From: Planococcus sp. (in: firmicutes)
Lineage (GTDB): Bacteria > Bacillota > Bacilli > Bacillales_A > Planococcaceae
Length of the DNA: 7,458 bases
Reading direction: 5' to 3'
Assembly: GCA_030147455.1 (NCBI GenBank)
Contig: JASKZU010000255.1
Coordinates: 1-7,458 of the forward strand
Both the position numbers and the translations under genes were made by a program. Below, piece by piece: positions 5,943-7,458 of the stretch. The notes beneath the pieces are model-generated. The model had not been told where the DNA came from and ran no database searches. It worked only from the letters and a program-made list of their open reading frames with translations. How positions within the stretch are numbered: position 1 is the first letter of the stretch; each line of letters begins with the position of its first letter.

Positions 5943-6174
5943 TCCACATCAACAGCTATATGCAACTGGCTGCGTTTAATCATACAGCCACAATCGTTCT
6001 AACTGCTAAATCTTATTTATTAAAATCCTATTTTACAATGTCTTATTGAGCGGAATATTACAACAAATCTTTATATAAATTTATAAAGTATTTTATCTCG
6101 AGCATAAAAAAGAAATATTTACCATAATTATTAATATAGTAAAAATAAAACTCTTATTTGAGACTTTAGGTTTT
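5943..6174. other. AT-rich gene-free intergenic stretch
   Basis: This lies between the divergent thioesterase and endopeptidase promoters. No gene with a credible start is present on either strand. It is much richer in A and T than the flanking genes and contains a perfect 12-bp palindrome TATAAATTTATA at 6074-6085; another, TAAAAATTTTTA, lies just outside at 5910-5921. Such tracts may be curved DNA or UP-element-like, but I see no defined operator apart from the WalR site downstream. Confidence 0.6.
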
Positions 6175-6191
6175 TGTAACACAAATGTAAT
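6175..6191 (+). promoter_or_regulatory. WalR (YycF) binding site upstream of the cell-wall hydrolase
   Basis: TGTAACACAAATGTAAT matches the WalR direct-repeat consensus TGTWAH-N5-TGTWAH at every specified position. It ends 10 bases upstream of a plausible -35 element, a position suited to activation. WalRK is the essential two-component system that controls autolysins such as LytE, CwlO and YocH in B. subtilis, so finding the site before a LysM-NlpC/P60 hydrolase makes biological sense. Confidence 0.78.
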
Positions 6192-6201
6192 ATAAAACTT
6201 A

Positions 6202-6230
6202 TTGCCTATATTCGTGAAACTTTATACACT
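6202..6230 (+). promoter_or_regulatory. Candidate sigma-A promoter of the LysM-NlpC/P60 gene
   Basis: TTGCCT (6202-6207, four of six) and TACACT (6225-6230, four of six) are separated by 17 bases. Transcription would begin near 6237, giving a leader of about 50 bases. Both elements are imperfect, as expected for a promoter that depends on an activator. An overlapping TATACA at 6223-6228 is an alternative -10 with a 15-base spacer. Confidence 0.45.
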
Positions 6231-6272
6231 TAAGTAACATTGCGCAAGAAAAAGAGAAGCGCCAAAAACCAA

Positions 6273-6278
6273 AAGGGG
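6273..6278 (+). promoter_or_regulatory. Ribosome binding site deciding the LysM-NlpC/P60 start
   Basis: AAGGGG lies seven bases before ATG 6286-6288 but only one base before the in-frame ATG 6280-6282, so the second ATG is the likely start. Confidence 0.75.
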
Positions 6279-6285
6279 AATGAAA

Positions 6286-7350
6286 ATGAAAAAGCTGATA
6301 GGAATGGCAATTACGGCAGGAGTATTATCTTTAGCCGTTGGAGCCGCGGATACAGAAGCGAGCTCGTATAAAATCCAGCCAGGCGATACATTGTGGAAGG
6401 TCGCTTCAAGCAACAACGTTTCCGTTGCCAACTTGAAAAACTGGAATAAACTAAATTCCGATGCCATCTATCCAAATCAAGTATTGCGCTTGACATCACC
6501 TGCTGCTGTAAGCAAACCGGCAGCAACTGCAACTGCAGCAACTTCTTCAACAACTGGAACATATACCGTAAAATCAGGTGATACGTTATCAAGTATTGCG
6601 CGCAGCTACTCTACTACTGCAGCAAAAATTCAACAATTAAACGGAATCAGCGGTTCAGTTATCCATCCTGGCCAAAAGCTTAAAGTGACTGGAACTGTCC
6701 AAACAGCCAGTTCTTCTGCCGCGACAGCACCGGTTGCTGCAGCGCCAAAACCAGCGCCGGCACCTGCTCCAGCAGCCAGTACATACCGCGTTGTCGGAGG
6801 CGATACACTCAGCAAGATTTCCAGAAGCTATAATGTTTCCGTTACCCAATTGATGAGCTGGAACAACCTGAACTCAAGTGTTATTCATGTTGGGCAGACA
6901 CTGAACATTCAAGGCGGAAAAGTAGCCGCACCGGCATCAGCACCGATACAAGCATCAAACCCGGCTCCAGTGGCTTCTTCCAAAGTAGATCAAGTGCTAT
7001 CGATCGCCAGAACACAGATGGGCGTTCCATATGTTTGGGGCGGCGCTACTTCAAGCGGTTTTGACTGCAGCGGCTATCTCTACTATGTTTACAACCGGGC
7101 CGGCATCAGCATCCCGCGCACCAATACAGTAGGATATTATGCAAGTTCATTTAATGTCAGTTCACCGCAGCCGGGAGATCTTGTTTTCTTTAAGAATACA
7201 TACCGCGTCGGCATCTCACATGTAGGCATTTATTTAGGCAATAACAGCTTTATCCATGCAGGCGGTGACCGTGTTCAAATCACTAACTTGAACGACAGCT
7301 ATTGGGGCAAACATTTCGATAGCTTCAGACGCTTGAATGCGATGAAATAA
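6286..7350 (+). CDS. Secreted peptidoglycan endopeptidase, three LysM domains plus NlpC/P60
   Basis: The 354-residue precursor is a LytE/LytF/CwlS-type autolysin. Residues 1-25 form a signal peptide (M-K-K-L-I-G, hydrophobic core, cleavage probably after A20 or A25). Three LysM domains follow at about 27-69, 92-135 and 166-208; each has the (P/S/G)-G-D-T-L motif and binds wall glycan. They are joined by flexible Ala/Ser/Thr/Pro-rich linkers, including a run of alternating Pro-Ala (155-162). The NlpC/P60 domain (232-354) has the catalytic cysteine in F-D-C-S-G (C261), the histidine in S-H-V-G-I-Y-L-G (H312) and the third polar residue in F-I-H-A-G-G (H324). The family cleaves the D-glutamyl-meso-diaminopimelate-type bond of stem peptides during growth and cell separation. 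Three LysM domains match B. subtilis LytE in number. The gene has its own terminator, and an upstream WalR site suggests control by WalRK. Confidence 0.96.
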   Translation: MKKLIGMAITAGVLSLAVGAADTEASSYKIQPGDTLWKVASSNNVSVANLKNWNKLNSDAIYPNQVLRLTSPAAVSKPAATATAATSSTTGTYTVKSGDTLSSIARSYSTTAAKIQQLNGISGSVIHPGQKLKVTGTVQTASSSAATAPVAAAPKPAPAPAPAASTYRVVGGDTLSKISRSYNVSVTQLMSWNNLNSSVIHVGQTLNIQGGKVAAPASAPIQASNPAPVASSKVDQVLSIARTQMGVPYVWGGATSSGFDCSGYLYYVYNRAGISIPRTNTVGYYASSFNVSSPQPGDLVFFKNTYRVGISHVGIYLGNNSFIHAGGDRVQITNLNDSYWGKHFDSFRRLNAMK

Positions 7351-7355
7351 TGGTG

Positions 7356-7385
7356 AACGCTCCGGAATCGTTCGGAGCGTTTTTT
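7356..7385 (+). terminator. Intrinsic terminator of the LysM-NlpC/P60 gene
   Basis: AACGCTCCG (7356-7364) and CGGAGCGTT (7373-7381) form a perfect 9-bp stem around an 8-base loop, followed by a run of T to 7385. It begins five bases after the stop codon. Confidence 0.92.
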
Positions 7386-7402
7386 GTTTACAGCAAAGTA
7401 AA

Positions 7403-7417
7403 TTATAATCATTATTA
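7403..7417. promoter_or_regulatory. PerR/Fur-family operator
   Basis: TTATAATCATTATTA matches the Bacillus PerR box TTATAATNATTATAA at 13 of 14 specified positions, and the 7-1-7 Fur box TGATAATNATTATCA at 12 of 14. PerR, the peroxide sensor, is therefore slightly favoured. It lies seven bases upstream of a -35 element for a gene outside the window. Confidence 0.6.
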
Positions 7418-7424
7418 TTTAGGA

Positions 7425-7453
7425 TTGATTTCAATGTGAAAAACCGCTATGAT
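7425..7453 (+). promoter_or_regulatory. Sigma-A promoter for a plus-strand gene beyond the window
   Basis: TTGATT (7425-7430, four of six) and TATGAT (7448-7453, five of six) have the ideal 17-base spacer. Transcription would start at about the window edge. The -35 is the second half of a short inverted repeat region (ATTGA, TCAAT). The regulated gene cannot be seen. Confidence 0.6.
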
Positions 7454-7458
7454 GAAAT

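Noticed and set aside
5873..5983. 36-codon minus-strand frame starting M-I-K-R-S-Q-L in the long intergenic region
   Set aside because: There is no ribosome binding site before its ATG, it contains the likely -10 of the thioesterase promoter, and the composition shows no recognisable family.
6280..6285. Upstream ATG for the LysM-NlpC/P60 protein
   Set aside because: It is only one base from the AAGGGG ribosome binding site; the ATG at 6286 has the correct spacing and gives a normal signal peptide start.
6630..6815. Minus-strand frame rich in G-A-G-A opposite the LysM gene
   Set aside because: It is the mirror of the Pro-Ala linker repeat in the real gene and has no start signals.

Overview
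The window looks like chromosomal DNA from a low-to-mid GC Firmicute of the Bacillales, most likely a Planococcaceae-type organism (Planococcus, Planomicrobium, Sporosarcina and relatives). This is an inference from strong AGGAGG-type ribosome binding sites, short U-tracted intrinsic terminators, sigma-A-like promoters, a secreted LysM-NlpC/P60 cell-wall hydrolase, and matches to the CcpA, WalR and PerR/Fur operator consensuses. I see no insertion sequence, phage module, CRISPR array, tRNA or rRNA.

Most of the window is transcribed from the minus strand. Reading from the left end: the 5' end of a proline dehydrogenase gene (start codon at 105-107, running off the window) lies behind a 222-base intergenic stretch with a near-consensus cre box. 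Next is a two-gene operon, transcribed in the order DUF4139-family protein (842-2131) then a TspO/MBR membrane protein (330-827). Next is formate--tetrahydrofolate ligase fhs (2469-4130), whose 3' end overlaps a 77-codon gene of unknown function (2249-2482) that ends inside an intrinsic terminator. Next is a single-gene unit for a 312-residue protein built of about ten 23-residue repeats (4259-5197), and then a PaaI/YdiI-type hotdog thioesterase (5415-5819).

An AT-rich intergenic region of about 465 bases separates this block from the only plus-strand gene, a secreted endopeptidase with three LysM domains and an NlpC/P60 domain (6286-7350). It has a perfect WalR-type operator upstream and a clean terminator downstream. 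The last 70 bases hold a PerR/Fur-type operator and a good sigma-A promoter for a plus-strand gene beyond the window.

Functionally these are mostly separate housekeeping units: proline catabolism, one-carbon folate metabolism, CoA-thioester hydrolysis and cell-wall remodelling. They do not form one pathway. The least understood parts are the 23-residue repeat protein, the small fhs-coupled protein, and the pairing of a DUF4139 protein with TspO. I found no convincing sign of a new multi-gene system; the most useful new information is in the regulatory sites.
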